From Limonium bicolor (lineage: Eukaryota; Streptophyta; Magnoliopsida; Caryophyllales; Plumbaginaceae), in the NCBI GenBank assembly GCA_023374045.1, contig CM041777.1, positions 86,360,300-86,424,299 of the forward strand: a stretch of DNA of 64,000 nucleotides. The letters are read 5' to 3'. Shown one piece after another: positions 34,094-44,492 of the stretch. The position numbers and the translations under genes were made by a program. The notes beneath the pieces are model-generated. The model was not told the origin of the DNA. It did no database searches and saw only the letters and a list, made by a program, of their open reading frames with translations. Each line of letters starts with the position of its first letter. Within the stretch, counting starts at the first letter, position 1.

Positions 34094-35091
34094 GTGCTTC
34101 CGTCTAAAAGAGTCCGACCGACCTTGAGACCGACCTTGCAAGGTCGGTCGGACGGGATTTTTGCCCAGAATTTTCTGTTAAAAGACTACATTTTGGGGCT
34201 TCCTTCCCCATTATCCAACACACATGACTTCAACCCTAAACAGACGAGAGAGAGAGAGGCGAAAATAGAGGAGAAAAGAAGAGGAGAAAAGAAGAAAAGA
34301 AAGGAGGAAGAAGAAAGTGAAGATTTCTACCTCCATTAAAGCTTGCAAGCTCCTCTAATGGCTAATTCTCCCTTCTCCTTGCTCTTTCCTTTAGCTATGG
34401 CTGAGTAGTTCCATTTGTATCCTAGGATGAGGGTTTGAACCCATTTTGCTCATTGAATGCTAGAAACCTAACTCATTTGTTACACTCGTTTTATTTCCTT
34501 CAATATCAATTAATGCACTAAATTGATCTCTTATTGCATTTATGGTGGTTCCATTCAATATCTGAGCTTGAGTTTGGAACTAGACCAAGAAGGGAGTAAA
34601 CCCTAACTTTTGTTTTCTTGATTTTGGAAGTGAATGCTTGGGGCTATTGATTAAGAGTGCTTGCTTAATGCTATTTGATGACTTGAACCTCCTTTAATTA
34701 AGGGGTTTGATTATGTAGGTAAGAATTGGATTTCCCATGATTTGGGGATTCATGAGCTAAACTCTAATAGGCACTGAGATGATGAGTTATGGTTTTGAAG
34801 TCCTTTGAGTGAATTAGGTGATTCCCACTATCCTAGGGTACTCTCCCCATCCATTCCATACACAAACATTTTACTGTTTTTATTGTATTTCAATTAACAA
34901 ACAACCAAGCTTGCCTCTGGCTAAACCCCCATTTTTACTGTTTATTCACACTTAACTATTATACCGAAGCTTGGGATTTAGAATCCAATTTCCTTGTGGA
35001 TACGACACTTGTTTTATTGCAACGAATTGGGTACACTTGCCCATTTTAGCTAGGTTTAATTACTATGATTGTAATTTTCCCAACAAGTTTA

Positions 35092-35109
35092 TGGCGCCGT
35101 TGCCGGGGA
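35092..35109 (+). promoter_or_regulatory. primer-binding site of Athila A, tRNA-Asp type
   Basis: TGGCGCCGTTGCCGGGGA, 6 bp after the LTR. The same sequence occurs in Athila C, and with one change in Athila B. Confidence 0.88.
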
Positions 35110-35274
35110 AATTGATTATTCAATTTCCCTTGGTTCGGTACTTTAGTTTTAGTGCATTTAGTACTTTTATCTATTTTATTTGTGTTTTTAGTCGTTGTCT
35201 GTATTTTTACACTTCCTTCTACTTAATAGCATTTGGTGTTGGTGCGGTTTAGGTACCTTCTGTTTTCTCGGTGT

Positions 35275-36610
35275 ATGCCAAACACTTGAGCCAAAGGATC
35301 TCCACTTGTTAGTCCGAGACCCGAGCTCGAGCGCTCATTGTTGAGAGCTATCCGAACTGTGAAAAATTCAATCATGGCTGATCTAGACCAACACGGGTGT
35401 TTAGAAGATAACGGAAACCAACAACAAATGGCTCTTAAAGACTTCAACCAGCCGGACACCGAAGGAAGACCTTCAGCCATAGTCCTACCGAAGTTGACGC
35501 CTCAAGAGACCGGACAATGGGTATTCAAGACCGACTACATCACTACTGTCCGGATTTAGGAAAATTCAGTGGAGCAAATCCCGATGAAGCTCCTAACCAC
35601 CTAAGTCAATTCCTCGACTTTTGCAACTCTTTTGGTAGAACTGGAAATGTTGGTGAGAGGATACGCCTGCAGCTCTTCCCTCACTCACTGTCCGACGCTG
35701 CATCAAGATGGTATAGGAGCTTACCGTCAAAATCAATCCATACTTGGGCACAAATGGCTCAAAAATTTCTTGCCAAGTATTACCCCACTAGTAGAACGAG
35801 GCAATTAATTGGAGAGATCAATACCTTTTGCCAAGAGCCGGGAGAGACGTTGTACGATGCATGGGATAGATTCAAGGACATGTTGATGAATTGTTCCCAC
35901 CACGGTTTGGATGACCAATCACTATGCCTATCATTTTTCAACGGTCTCGACGACTCGAATAAACTACTTGTGAACTCCTCATCTTGAGGAAGCTTTATGA
36001 CTAAGTCACCCAAGAGGGGATGGAACTCCTAGAGGTGATTACTAGTAACATAAGGCAATGGTCTAGGCCAAAGGGGAGAGCACCAAGAGCAGCTGGTCTC
36101 TTACATGTTGAGCGCACCGTCCACCTTTCCGCTCAACTATCTTCACTCACCAAGATGGTGGAGAAGATAGCTATAGCTCAAAAAGAAACAACAAAGTCTA
36201 TAGCTTCTTCATCATCACCCTCTCCATCTACTTCTACTTCAATCCAAGAGGGGTGTGCAATTTGCGCGGGTCCTCACGAGACCCACTTTTGCGAAGGCAA
36301 GGTTTATGCCGATCCACGTGAGGATGTAAACTTTGTAGGCAACCGCCCCGGATACAACTACAACCAACAAAACGTCCCATGGAGGAACCATCCAAACTTC
36401 TCATGGAGAAATAACGACCAAACCCAAGGGAGAGCTAGTAATGCTTCCAACAATCCCACGGGCTACCGGTCACAAGGGTCGTCTCAAATGTCCAACCCAC
36501 AAATGGGTTACCGACCACAAGGAGCACCTCCGGGCTTTCAACAACAACACCAACCACATCAACAACCTTCCCCATCCACGGATGCCAAGAGAGCAAGTAA
36601 AAGCGGCTGA
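35275..36610 (+). pseudogene. Athila A gag, broken
   Basis: The likely start is ATG at 35275; codon 5 is TGA where Athila C has Arg, a CGA-to-TGA change. Then come EGRPSAIVLPKLTPQETGQW and a frameshift near 35555. The capsid domain follows: FSGANPDEAPNHLSQFLDFC, RLQLFPHSLSDAASRWYRSL, AQMAQKFLAKYYPTS and EPGETLYDAWDRFKDML. A TGA at 35985-35987 is followed by LSAQLSSLTKMVEKIA (coiled coil) and a CCHC-like CAICAGPHETHFC near 36260-36300. The Asn/Gln/Pro-rich tail shifts frame near 36590 into the protease frame. The capsid layout matches Athila C. Confidence 0.85.
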
Positions 36611-37680
36611 TTTGGATGCTTTTAAAGCAAGCCAAGACGCCACCAACAAAAGGGCTGAAGCCCAACTTGAAAACATCTCTCAACAACTTGCTCAAAGACA
36701 ACCGGGTGTTCTTCCAAGTCAAGCAAAGCCCAATCCAAGAGAGCAAGCAAAAGCGGTAACACTAAGGAGTGGGAGACTCCTTGATCTGTCATGCTCACCT
36801 GAGGACATGGAGTCCCAAGAAGATGAAGCTCAAGAAGAAGAGCAAGAGATTGTTGAGGAACCACCACCTCCACCTAAGGAAGTTTCCAAGGAGAAGGGGT
36901 CTCCTGAACCTTCTACTTCTACTACTCTTGCAAAACATCTTCCCCCTCTTCCCTTTCCCAATAGACTCAAAAAGAAAAATTTGGATGAACAATTTGGGAA
37001 GTTTCTAAGCATTTTCAAGAAATTAACGATTAACATTCCTTTTTCTGATGCTTTGAAACAGATGCCGATTTATGCTAAGTTCATGAAGGACATCATAGCA
37101 AACAAGAGATCGTTGGAGGAAGCGGAAACTATTCACCTCACCGAAGAAGTTTCAGCGGTTCTACAAAGAAGCCTACCTCCAAAGCTTGGAGATCCCGGTT
37201 TACCTATCGTTCCTTGCTTTATTGGTGAAATTGACTGCGGGGGTGGGTTATGTGATTTAGGTGCTAGTATAAAATCTTATGCCTCTCTCCACTTTTAATA
37301 AGCTTGGAATTGGTAAATGCACTCCCACTCCATGCAATTGCAATTAGCGGATAGATCTTTGGTTATCCCTAAAGGGAAGGTAGAGGACTTGGTAAACTGT
37401 TGGTACATTTTTTTCCCAGCTGATTTCATTGTGATAGATATGGAAAAGACCAGAGAGTGCCACTAATTTGGGCAGACCTTTCATGAGAACTGCTAGGGCC
37501 CTTATAGATGTGGAGAAAGGCAAAATAATTCTGCGACTTCATGATGAAAAATTAGAATTTGACATGTCTAAAGTAGTGAAAAGACCGTCACATGCTGAGG
37601 CTGTTTTTGCTATAGATGTCATAGATTCAATTGTGCAGGATCACTCTCTCTCTCTCTCTTGTTAAATCTGATGCCCTTGA
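36580..37680 (+). pseudogene. Athila A gag tail and aspartic protease, broken
   Basis: The frame ending at 37298 carries AEAQLENISQQLAQRQPGVL, AKAVTLRSGR, an acidic linker, then LPFPNRLKKKNLDEQFGKFL and TINIPFSDALKQMP. The protease active site GLCDLGASI lies just before a frameshift at about 37270, after which the flap part LMPLS-like is out of frame. A later frame (37468-37665) has [17 protein letters not shown], the C-terminal protease motif. Ends in a (CT)n tract at 37645-37660 that probably slipped. Confidence 0.82.
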
Positions 37681-37719
37681 ATTAGCTTTGTTTGAGGCTT
37701 GTTTTGAACAGGAATTCCA

Positions 37720-39489
37720 CCCAGAAATGATTGAAATGGTGGCTGAGTTGAACAGCAGATTTTCTGGCTATAGACCACGCTATCCGCCACCCGAACCATT
37801 GGAACGAGCTGCTCAGAAGCCGTTGCCCTCGGTCGAGAAGCCTCCCACTGTGGAGATGAAACCTCTACCCTCTCATCTTAAATATGCTTATTTGATTGAT
37901 CCGTGTTTTCTACCTGTTATTATTTCTGCACCCACCAGATATTCATGGAAGATGACTACAAGCCGTTGGTCCAACCTCAGAGGAGATTAAATCCCAATAT
38001 GAAGGAGGTTGTCAAAAAGGAAGTTCTTAAACTCTTAGATGCGGGGATTATCTATGCCATCTCCGACAGCAAATGGGTCAGTCCCGTGCAAGTGGTCCCA
38101 AAGAAAGGGGGTGTTACCGTCGTTCCCAATGAAAAGGGTGAGCTGGTGTCTCAGAGGACTACCACTAGTTGGAGAGTCTGCATCGACTACCGGAAGCTGA
38201 ACACCGCCACCAGAAAATACCACTTCCATCTCTCCATTCATTGATCAAATGCTCGAGAGGTTGGCGGGACAAGACTATTACTGCTTTTTGGATGGATATT
38301 CGGGGTATCTCCAAATCCCCATAGCTCCTGAGGACCAGGAGAAGACGACATTTACATGCCCATATGGGACGTTTACCTACACCCGGATGCCTTTCGGGCT
38401 TTGCAACGCCCCGACCACATTTCAGAGATGCATGATGGCGATCTTCTCCGACTTCTAGAAAAAAGCATTGAGGTCTTTATGGACGCCTTCTCCATCTTCG
38501 GCACCTCCTTCGACGCTTGCTTGGACAACCTCGACGCTATCTTGATCCGGTGTGAGGAGACAAATCTTGTGCCAATTGGGAAAATGCCATTTTATGGTAA
38601 AAGAAGGAATTGTCTGGGGCACAAGATCTCTTCAGAGGGTATTGAGGTAGAAAAGGCTAAAATTGAAGTAATTGAAAAGCTACCTCCTCCAACATCAGTG
38701 AAAGACATTCGAAGCTTCTTGGGTCATGCCGGTTTCTACAAAAGGTTCATAAAAGACTTCTCCAAAATCTCAAAGCCTCTCTGTGGCCTCTTGGCCAAGG
38801 ATGTTAAATTTGAATTCACCGAAGAGTGCCTTAGTGCCTTCAACACTCTCAAACAGTGCCTTATATCTGCGCCTATCGTGGTTTCCCCCGATTGGAGTTT
38901 ACCGTTTGAGATCATGTGCGACGCCAACGACTATGCGGTGGGGGGCGGTCCTTTGTCAGAGAAGGAAAAGATATTGAGGAGTATCTACTACGCTAGTAGA
39001 ACTCTCAATGATGCCCAAAAGAATTACGCCACCACCGAAAAGGAGCTGTTGGCTGTGGTTTTCACCCTCGACAAATTCCGATCCTACCTCTTGGGCAGCA
39101 AGGTTGTGGTACACATAGATCACTCAGCACTGAAGTACTTGTTCAACAAAGGTGATGCGAAACCTAGACTTCTCCGATGGATTTTGCTCCTGCAAGAATT
39201 TGAGATAGAGATCCGGGATAAACTGGGTGTGCAAAATGTAGTAGCTGATCATCTGTCGCGAATGGAGGTCCCTGATGATGGTGTGCCAATCAATGAATTC
39301 TTCCCAGATGAGAGCATCTTCATGATTTCAGAGACCGGAGACCCATGGTATGCGGACTTTGCAAATTATTTGGCAAGGGGAGTGGTCCCACCGGAGATGA
39401 CCTATCAACAAAGAAAGAAATTCTTCTCCGACGTCAAGAGGTATTCTGGGAGCACCCTTTTCTTTTCAAAGTTTGTGCTGATGGGGTGA
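37720..39489 (+). pseudogene. Athila A reverse transcriptase and RNase H, broken, catalytic Asp lost
   Basis: Starts with PPTVEMKPLPSHLKYAYL. RT landmarks follow: KKEVLKLLDAGIIYAISDSK, WVSPVQVVPKKGG, WRVCIDYRKLN and PIAPEDQEKTTFTCPYG. A stop or shift falls at 38244, and another TAG at 38456. The catalytic box reads FMDAFSIFG (38476-38502); Athila C has FMDDFSVYG, so the second catalytic Asp is Ala (GCC). RNase H continues in the long frame to 39489: MCDANDYAVGG, EKELLAVVFTLDKFRSYLLG, HIDHSALKYL and [11 protein letters not shown]. The early part lacks about 140 bp between protease and RT compared with Athila C. Confidence 0.85.
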
Positions 39490-40639
39490 TCCGGAGATGT
39501 GTGCCCATGAGTGAAGCGTAGGAAATTCTGATTCACTGTCACTTGGGTGAAGCCGGAGGACACCACGGTCCGGCACGAACAGCAGCCAAGGTTCTTCAAG
39601 CTGGGTTTTTCTGGAAAACCCTTCATAAGGACTGCCACTCGTTCGTTGCCTCCTGTGACCAATGTCAAAGGCTTGGGAACACCTCACGCAAGCATGAGAT
39701 ACCGCTCAACATAATGATAGAGGTTGAGCCGTTTGATTTGTGGGGTATCGATTTCATTGGCCCCTTCTCATCTTCTTGCTCCAACTTTTTATTCTTGTGG
39801 CGGTCGACTATGTGACCAAGTGGGTTGAAGCAATTGCAACCCCGACAAATGACGCCAAAGTTGTGATCAAATTTCTAAAGAAAAATATTTTCACCCGGTT
39901 CGGGGTACCGCGAGCCATATTGAGTGATGGCGGGTCTCATTTTTGCAACAAACAATTTGAAGCGCTGATGAGTAAATATGGAGTGAGACACAAGGTTGCC
40001 CTTCCTTATCACCCTCAATGTAATGGCCAAGCTGAGGTCACCAACATAGAGCTTAAATGGATCCTCCAAAAGACAGTAAACTCCTCAAGGAAAGATTGGT
40101 CCATGAAGCTCGATGATGCATTGTGGGCATATCGGACCGCTTACAAAACTCCAATCGGTATGTCCCCGTTCCGGCTTGTCTATGGGAAGGCTTGTCACTT
40201 GCCGGTTGAACTAGCGCATAAGTCATATTGGGCGGTGAAGGCCCTCAACTATGACCTCAAGAGCGCCAGTGACAAGAGACGGTTCCAATTGACCGAGTTA
40301 GAAGAGATTCGGGAGGAAGCCTACGAAAATAACCGCATCTACAAAGAAAAGGCCAAGAAATGGCATGATAAGATGATTATGAAGCGGGAGTTTCACGAAG
40401 GTGACCGGGTTCTCCTCTACATCTCAAGGTTGAAGTTATTCCCCGGGAAGTTAAAGTCTCATTGGGCTGGCCCTTTTACTGTCACAAAGGTCACCCCTTA
40501 TGGAGCTTATGAGCTGAAGAATGTCAAGGGGGAGACTTTCATGGTCAACGGTTCCCGGCTAAAGCATTATCATGGAGGAGACATACAAAAGGTTGAAGCT
40601 CGGGCTCTTTACTTAAGAGACCCTCCAGGTTCCCTCTAA
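39490..40639 (+). pseudogene. Athila A integrase, mostly open
   Basis: 39543-39815 has the zinc module: GGHHGPARTAAKVL and CDQCQR, then WGIDFIGPF (Asp 1). A one-base shift near 39775 leads to 39740-40639, with [30 protein letters not shown] (Asp 2) and [15 protein letters not shown] (Glu). The C-terminus has [17 protein letters not shown] and [16 protein letters not shown] (GPY/F-like) and no chromodomain. It ends at TAA 40637-40639. The catalytic triad is intact; one upstream shift and lost RT make the element non-functional. Confidence 0.87.
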
Positions 40640-40869
40640 CCCTCACTATGGTCTATCCAAAGACCTTAAAAAGACGGGCAGCTTTCCGGGAGGCAACCCG
40701 GACTATTGGCACTTTTACCTAACATTATTTTCTCATTTGAGTTATGTTAGTTATTTGCTTAATCTATGCTTAATTTACTGTTTGTTCTGGTTATCTTTAC
40801 ATGTTGAATCTGTTTTTGATTGATGATAAGTGTTGTGGGCAAGAAAATAAACATTTTGGGGAGATTCTG

Positions 40870-41057
40870 GTCTCGACCGACCTTAGGACCGAACTTGCAA
40901 GGTCGGTCGAGACCCAGATTTCAAACCCGCCAAGCTACTAACTTGGACCGACCTTGCGACCGGACTTGCAAGGTCGGTCGGACAAAAGATTTCAAACCCG
41001 AAACATTCTGGAATGGACCGACCTTGCGACCGGAATTTCAAGGTCGGTCCGGCTAAA
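40870..41057. repeat. CGACCTTGCAAGGTCGG dyads inside Athila A
   Basis: Three units of the form GACCGACCTT...TTGCAAGGTCGGTC spaced about 65 bp. The same motif family is in the Athila A LTRs, yet this cluster lies in the internal region. Confidence 0.85.
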
Positions 41058-42139
41058 ATTTTGAAAAAAAAATAAGTAAAACGATGCGTTTTGAAATTTT
41101 TTTTTAATTTTGTCATCTTCTTCCTTCGTTTCCCCACCCGACTCCCGCACACCCCTCTCGCCCTTCCCCCTCCTCTCTTCTCTCCACGTGTCCTGCATCA
41201 CCACCACTCAACAACCACCGCCGCCCTGCTCGCCTGCCACCCCGACGACCGCCACCACCGCGCCTCACCCCTCCGACGTTCACGCACAACAACCGCCCAC
41301 CCCCACTGCACCCGATGCCACAGCCCACCATCCCCCAATCCCTAAACACTTCAAATTTCCCCCAAATCGCCCCCTTTCCTAATTACATCGAAATTGTGTC
41401 AAACCTTGCCATTTTTGCTCTATTCCATCTACAACTCATCAAGGTATGCATTTCTAGCCTTCACGTGTTAATTTTGAGAATTTCTACCATAGTTACACTT
41501 TGGGGCTAATTACTTGCGAATCAAATAGAGCTTATACTGACAGTTTGGAATTTTTGAGAATTGGCAATTTGGAGTATTCATAGACATTGATTCTAGGGTT
41601 TGTGTGGGAAATTTTGGGTGAAATATTGGGACTTTGGTGGTTCTTAGCTTAATTTAGTGCTCTCTGACTTAATTTGAATAATCTTTGTTTAGCACTTATG
41701 CAATTCTGTTTACAATTATGCTAATTGATCTGTGGATGTTGTTGGATGCCTCACTCCTAATTGCACCTTCATTTATTACATTTGGTGGTTACGGGTTGTA
41801 GTTGCCTAAAGTGTAAAACGTGGATGAATTGGTAATGTGCATGGTGGGCTCGTTCTCAGTTTGATTGCATTTGCTAGTGGTATGCTTAGTGTGTTGCATG
41901 GCAAACCTTTTGCATGAATTTGTGGAGGTTCTTAGAACCGGGGACAGATAGAAAAACAGGGGGGACTCTGGCAAAATTTTTCCAAACAACCATCGTTTCT
42001 TTTGCTCTTTCCTGTGCTTCTTGCTTCATATTTTGCCACTTCCTTATTGTCATCTTAATTGTTTTCTAACACTTCACTGGTTGTTATTTTTGTTGTTTCT
42101 GTTTTTTTTTTTGTTTTTTTTCTTTTTCTTTCTTTGATT

Positions 42140-42144
42140 TACAG
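42140..42144 (+). promoter_or_regulatory. putative 3' splice site before the extra ORF
   Basis: A pyrimidine tract of about 40 bases (42100-42138) followed by GATTTACAG, AG at 42143-42144, then ACCAATG: the ATG is 5 bp downstream. This fits production of the extra ORF from a spliced subgenomic RNA. Confidence 0.5.
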
Positions 42145-42148
42145 ACCA

Positions 42149-43149
42149 ATGACCCATCAATCACGTCGCGTTAGGAGACAAGTTGCTGCCCCTGAACCAG
42201 AGCCCGATTTCCTTAATGCACTATCGACGGCATCTTCGTCAGTGAAGATGCCCGTAGCTGGTTCACCTCTCCCAGACGAAGGGAGATCGTTCAGGAGCGC
42301 ATTGTAGACCCAGCACTCGTGGAAGACCTGCAGTTCCGGCCCTATCTCGTGGCCATCGGGTGGGGCTGCCTGCTTAACATGGCGAACCATATTCCCCTCG
42401 TCACATCAAAGAATTTTACGCCAAACGCTTCGGCCGATCGGAGGTCGGGGGATCACATCTTCATCAGTGGTGTGCCGTAGTATTCGGAGGATGGACGTCC
42501 AAGCATTCTTCCACCTGGCACGGGACGACCTCCAGCACTCCAAATGCATCCACCAGGCCGACCTCAATGCCAGCCAGCGTCACTACCTCAACACCCTCCG
42601 TTTCAGACGGTCGTAAGAACCAGGAAGGATCGACGTCCGCTCACCATGACCCCAGCGATGGTGGATGACCCGGTTAGACGAATCATGCTTGCTCTCATCC
42701 GACAACCTTATACTATGAGAAGAAGGATCTCAACGCCACGGACTGCTACTTGATGGACAGACATTGGTGGCGCCGGACCCGACAAACCCCTCTCCTCTCC
42801 GATCTCATCATGGCCCACCTCTGCCACATCGTTGAGAAGAAGGATACCCACCACTTGGGTTTTCCACACTTTTACAGAGGATGTTTGCTCGCTTCGGAGT
42901 CGAGCCCAGAGCGGGGGAGGTGGCGACCTTACCTATGGATCCTATCTCCTCCACTTCTAGTGCTGCACCCGGTCCGTTCCTCGCCCTACCTCCTCCACCA
43001 CCGACCGGAGTTGGACCCCCAAGCAGCTTGAGGCCTTTGAGCGACAGATGGCTGAGCACAGGCGCCTCATGATGGAGCACCAGCGCCAGATGGACGCTCA
43101 CATGCAGTACCTCCGCGAGCAGGTGGCGCGTGGTGGTGCTCCTCCCTAG
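42149..43149 (+). pseudogene. Athila A extra ORF (Athila ORF / putative plant transposon protein type), frameshifted
   Basis: Starts MTHQSRRVRRQVAAPEPEPD at 42149. A shift near 42250 leads to RREIVQERIVDPALVEDLQF, RPYLVAIGWGCLLN and, after another shift, HIKEFYAKRFGRSE, matching the F-Y-A motif of the Athila ORF families (PF03078/PF20167 by memory). Later parts are Pro-rich. The end, from about 43020, encodes QLEAFERQMAEHRRLMMEHQ and QMDAHMQYLREQV, a coiled coil ending at TAG 43147-43149. No membrane segment or signal peptide is visible, so an envelope role is not supported here. Similar in layout to the Sirevirus third ORF at 4874. Confidence 0.6.
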
Positions 43150-44478
43150 TAGCCATCTTCGGATCCCGGGATGCCCTGCCTTTGTTTCTCTGCTTATTTC
43201 ATCTATCTTAGAATTCTCTTTTAGGCTGTTAGACTTCGTTAAGATGTTGTTATGTTTGTTCTTTACATTTCCTTTACTTTCACATTATCGTACTGATCCT
43301 CTACGCTATGATGTTTTACGCACTTCATTGACTACTCTGCTATGGGACTCATTTATGAGTCCCCTTTTGATTATCTAACTATGGCATTAATGCGAATTCT
43401 CTGGAATGCATGTTACGCCTAGTTTCTTTTTGGTTTTGCATTGTAGATATATCAACTGCACTGGAGAACACCCAAAAGTGAGTTAGGAGAAATTTAAGAG
43501 AACCTCTTGTCAATTTTTCCTAGGATCTTCGACTCTTCCTGTCGGAGCTAGCACTTACATGAATATGCACACTAGCACGTGTGGGGGGGGGGGGAACCCA
43601 GCCACCAACTCATCTTTATCAGGGGAGTATTAGCTCTCTAACCTTTTCCAATCTCTATAATGCAACACTCTTTTTGCTTACTTCTTGCCTAGTGCTACAT
43701 AAAGGTCTTCTGTTTGTTTTTCCATGAGCTTTTCTTTTAACAATGAGGACATTGTCCCATTCAAGTGTGGGGGAAACAAAACGACCTTTTCTTTTATTGA
43801 TGCACTGCTCAATTTTCTCATATATATCTATAGCTTCCATGTAGGAGTTATGTTTATAGTAAGCAAGTTTTTCCTAGAATTCTTGGAATTTTCCACCGAA
43901 CTTTTTTTTTCAAAGGTTCTCTCTTGAGGAGCACTTATGTGCGGTGCAATCATAAATCCATTTCATGGTGAATTTTTTATTGCTTAGGGGTTCTTTCTAC
44001 CTTCTCATCTAGGGATTGCTAAGGGGTGCTTCCTTGTGAAAAAAATGTCAAAAAAGGACCTTGAGAGACACCATAGGTAACCAACAAATGAGAGTTGAGT
44101 GTTCATTGAAGCAAGGCAAAATGCCAAATTACCTCTCCTCATCTCTTGTTGCAAAAGTGAATCAAATGCAAATATCTATTTTTCCTTTGTTTTTCCTCAA
44201 TGCCCATTTTTGAGAGAAGTTGGCCATGGTAAAAGATCTCAAAGTTCCATAATCTTTAAGAACTCGGAAGCACTCTAGATCATACCCCGAAACTCTATAT
44301 TTTCATTTGCCCTAAGTACACCCATGTCATCATGAGAAGGTTGGTTGCACTCCTCTTGAGGTTTTTCATAAATTTTGCTCACTTGAATTCAAGAACTCAT
44401 CTAAACACTTGCTTGCATTAAATGTTCCTTCTTTTCGTGGGTCCTTAGCTAATTTTGCTTGAGGACAAGCAGATAGAT
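43150..44478 (+). other. Athila A 3' untranslated region
   Basis: No gene. It carries polypurine-like copies ACGTGTGGGGGG (43578) and AAGTGTGGGGGAA (43763-43775). A conserved CAATGAGGACATTG dyad lies at 43741-43754. GGGATTGCTAAGGGGTGCTT (about 44013) is shared with Athila B at 51292-51313 (inverted). Confidence 0.65.
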
Positions 44479-44492
44479 AAGTGTGGGGGAGT
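44479..44492 (+). promoter_or_regulatory. polypurine tract of Athila A
   Basis: AAGTGTGGGGGAGT directly before the 3' LTR, preceded by the conserved GCTTGAGGACAAGC dyad. Confidence 0.85.

Larger units (their letters stand above)
33602..34098. repeat. GTGCT target duplications flanking the solo LTR
   Basis: GTGCT at 33602-33606 and 34094-34098. The 3' LTR of Athila A has the undisturbed site once (about 44883-44887), confirming the duplication. Confidence 0.88.
33212..35085 (+). repeat. 5' LTR of Athila A (interrupted by a solo LTR)
   Basis: 1874 bp; without the 487-bp insertion and its duplication about 1382 bp. It has CGACCTTGCAAGGTCG dyads at 33478-33590 and 34105-34155. Confidence 0.92.
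40640..42148 (+). other. Athila A spacer between pol and the extra ORF
   Basis: Begins with the conserved Athila motif GGGCAGCTTTCCGGGAGGCA (40676-40695). Includes a dyad cluster (40870-41057), a Pro/Ser-coding CA-rich stretch (41110-41390) with no recognisable product, and AT-rich DNA. It ends in a long pyrimidine tract and TTTACAG (42144), a good splice acceptor. Confidence 0.55.

Noticed and set aside
37645..37660. Sequence gap or microsatellite gene feature at the CT run
   Set aside because: It is a simple slippage tract inside the broken Athila A protease-RT junction.
41091..41390. Overlapping Pro/His/Thr-rich open frames after Athila A pol
   Set aside because: CCA/CAC-rich composition gives open frames by chance on several frames; no domain and not conserved in Athila C.
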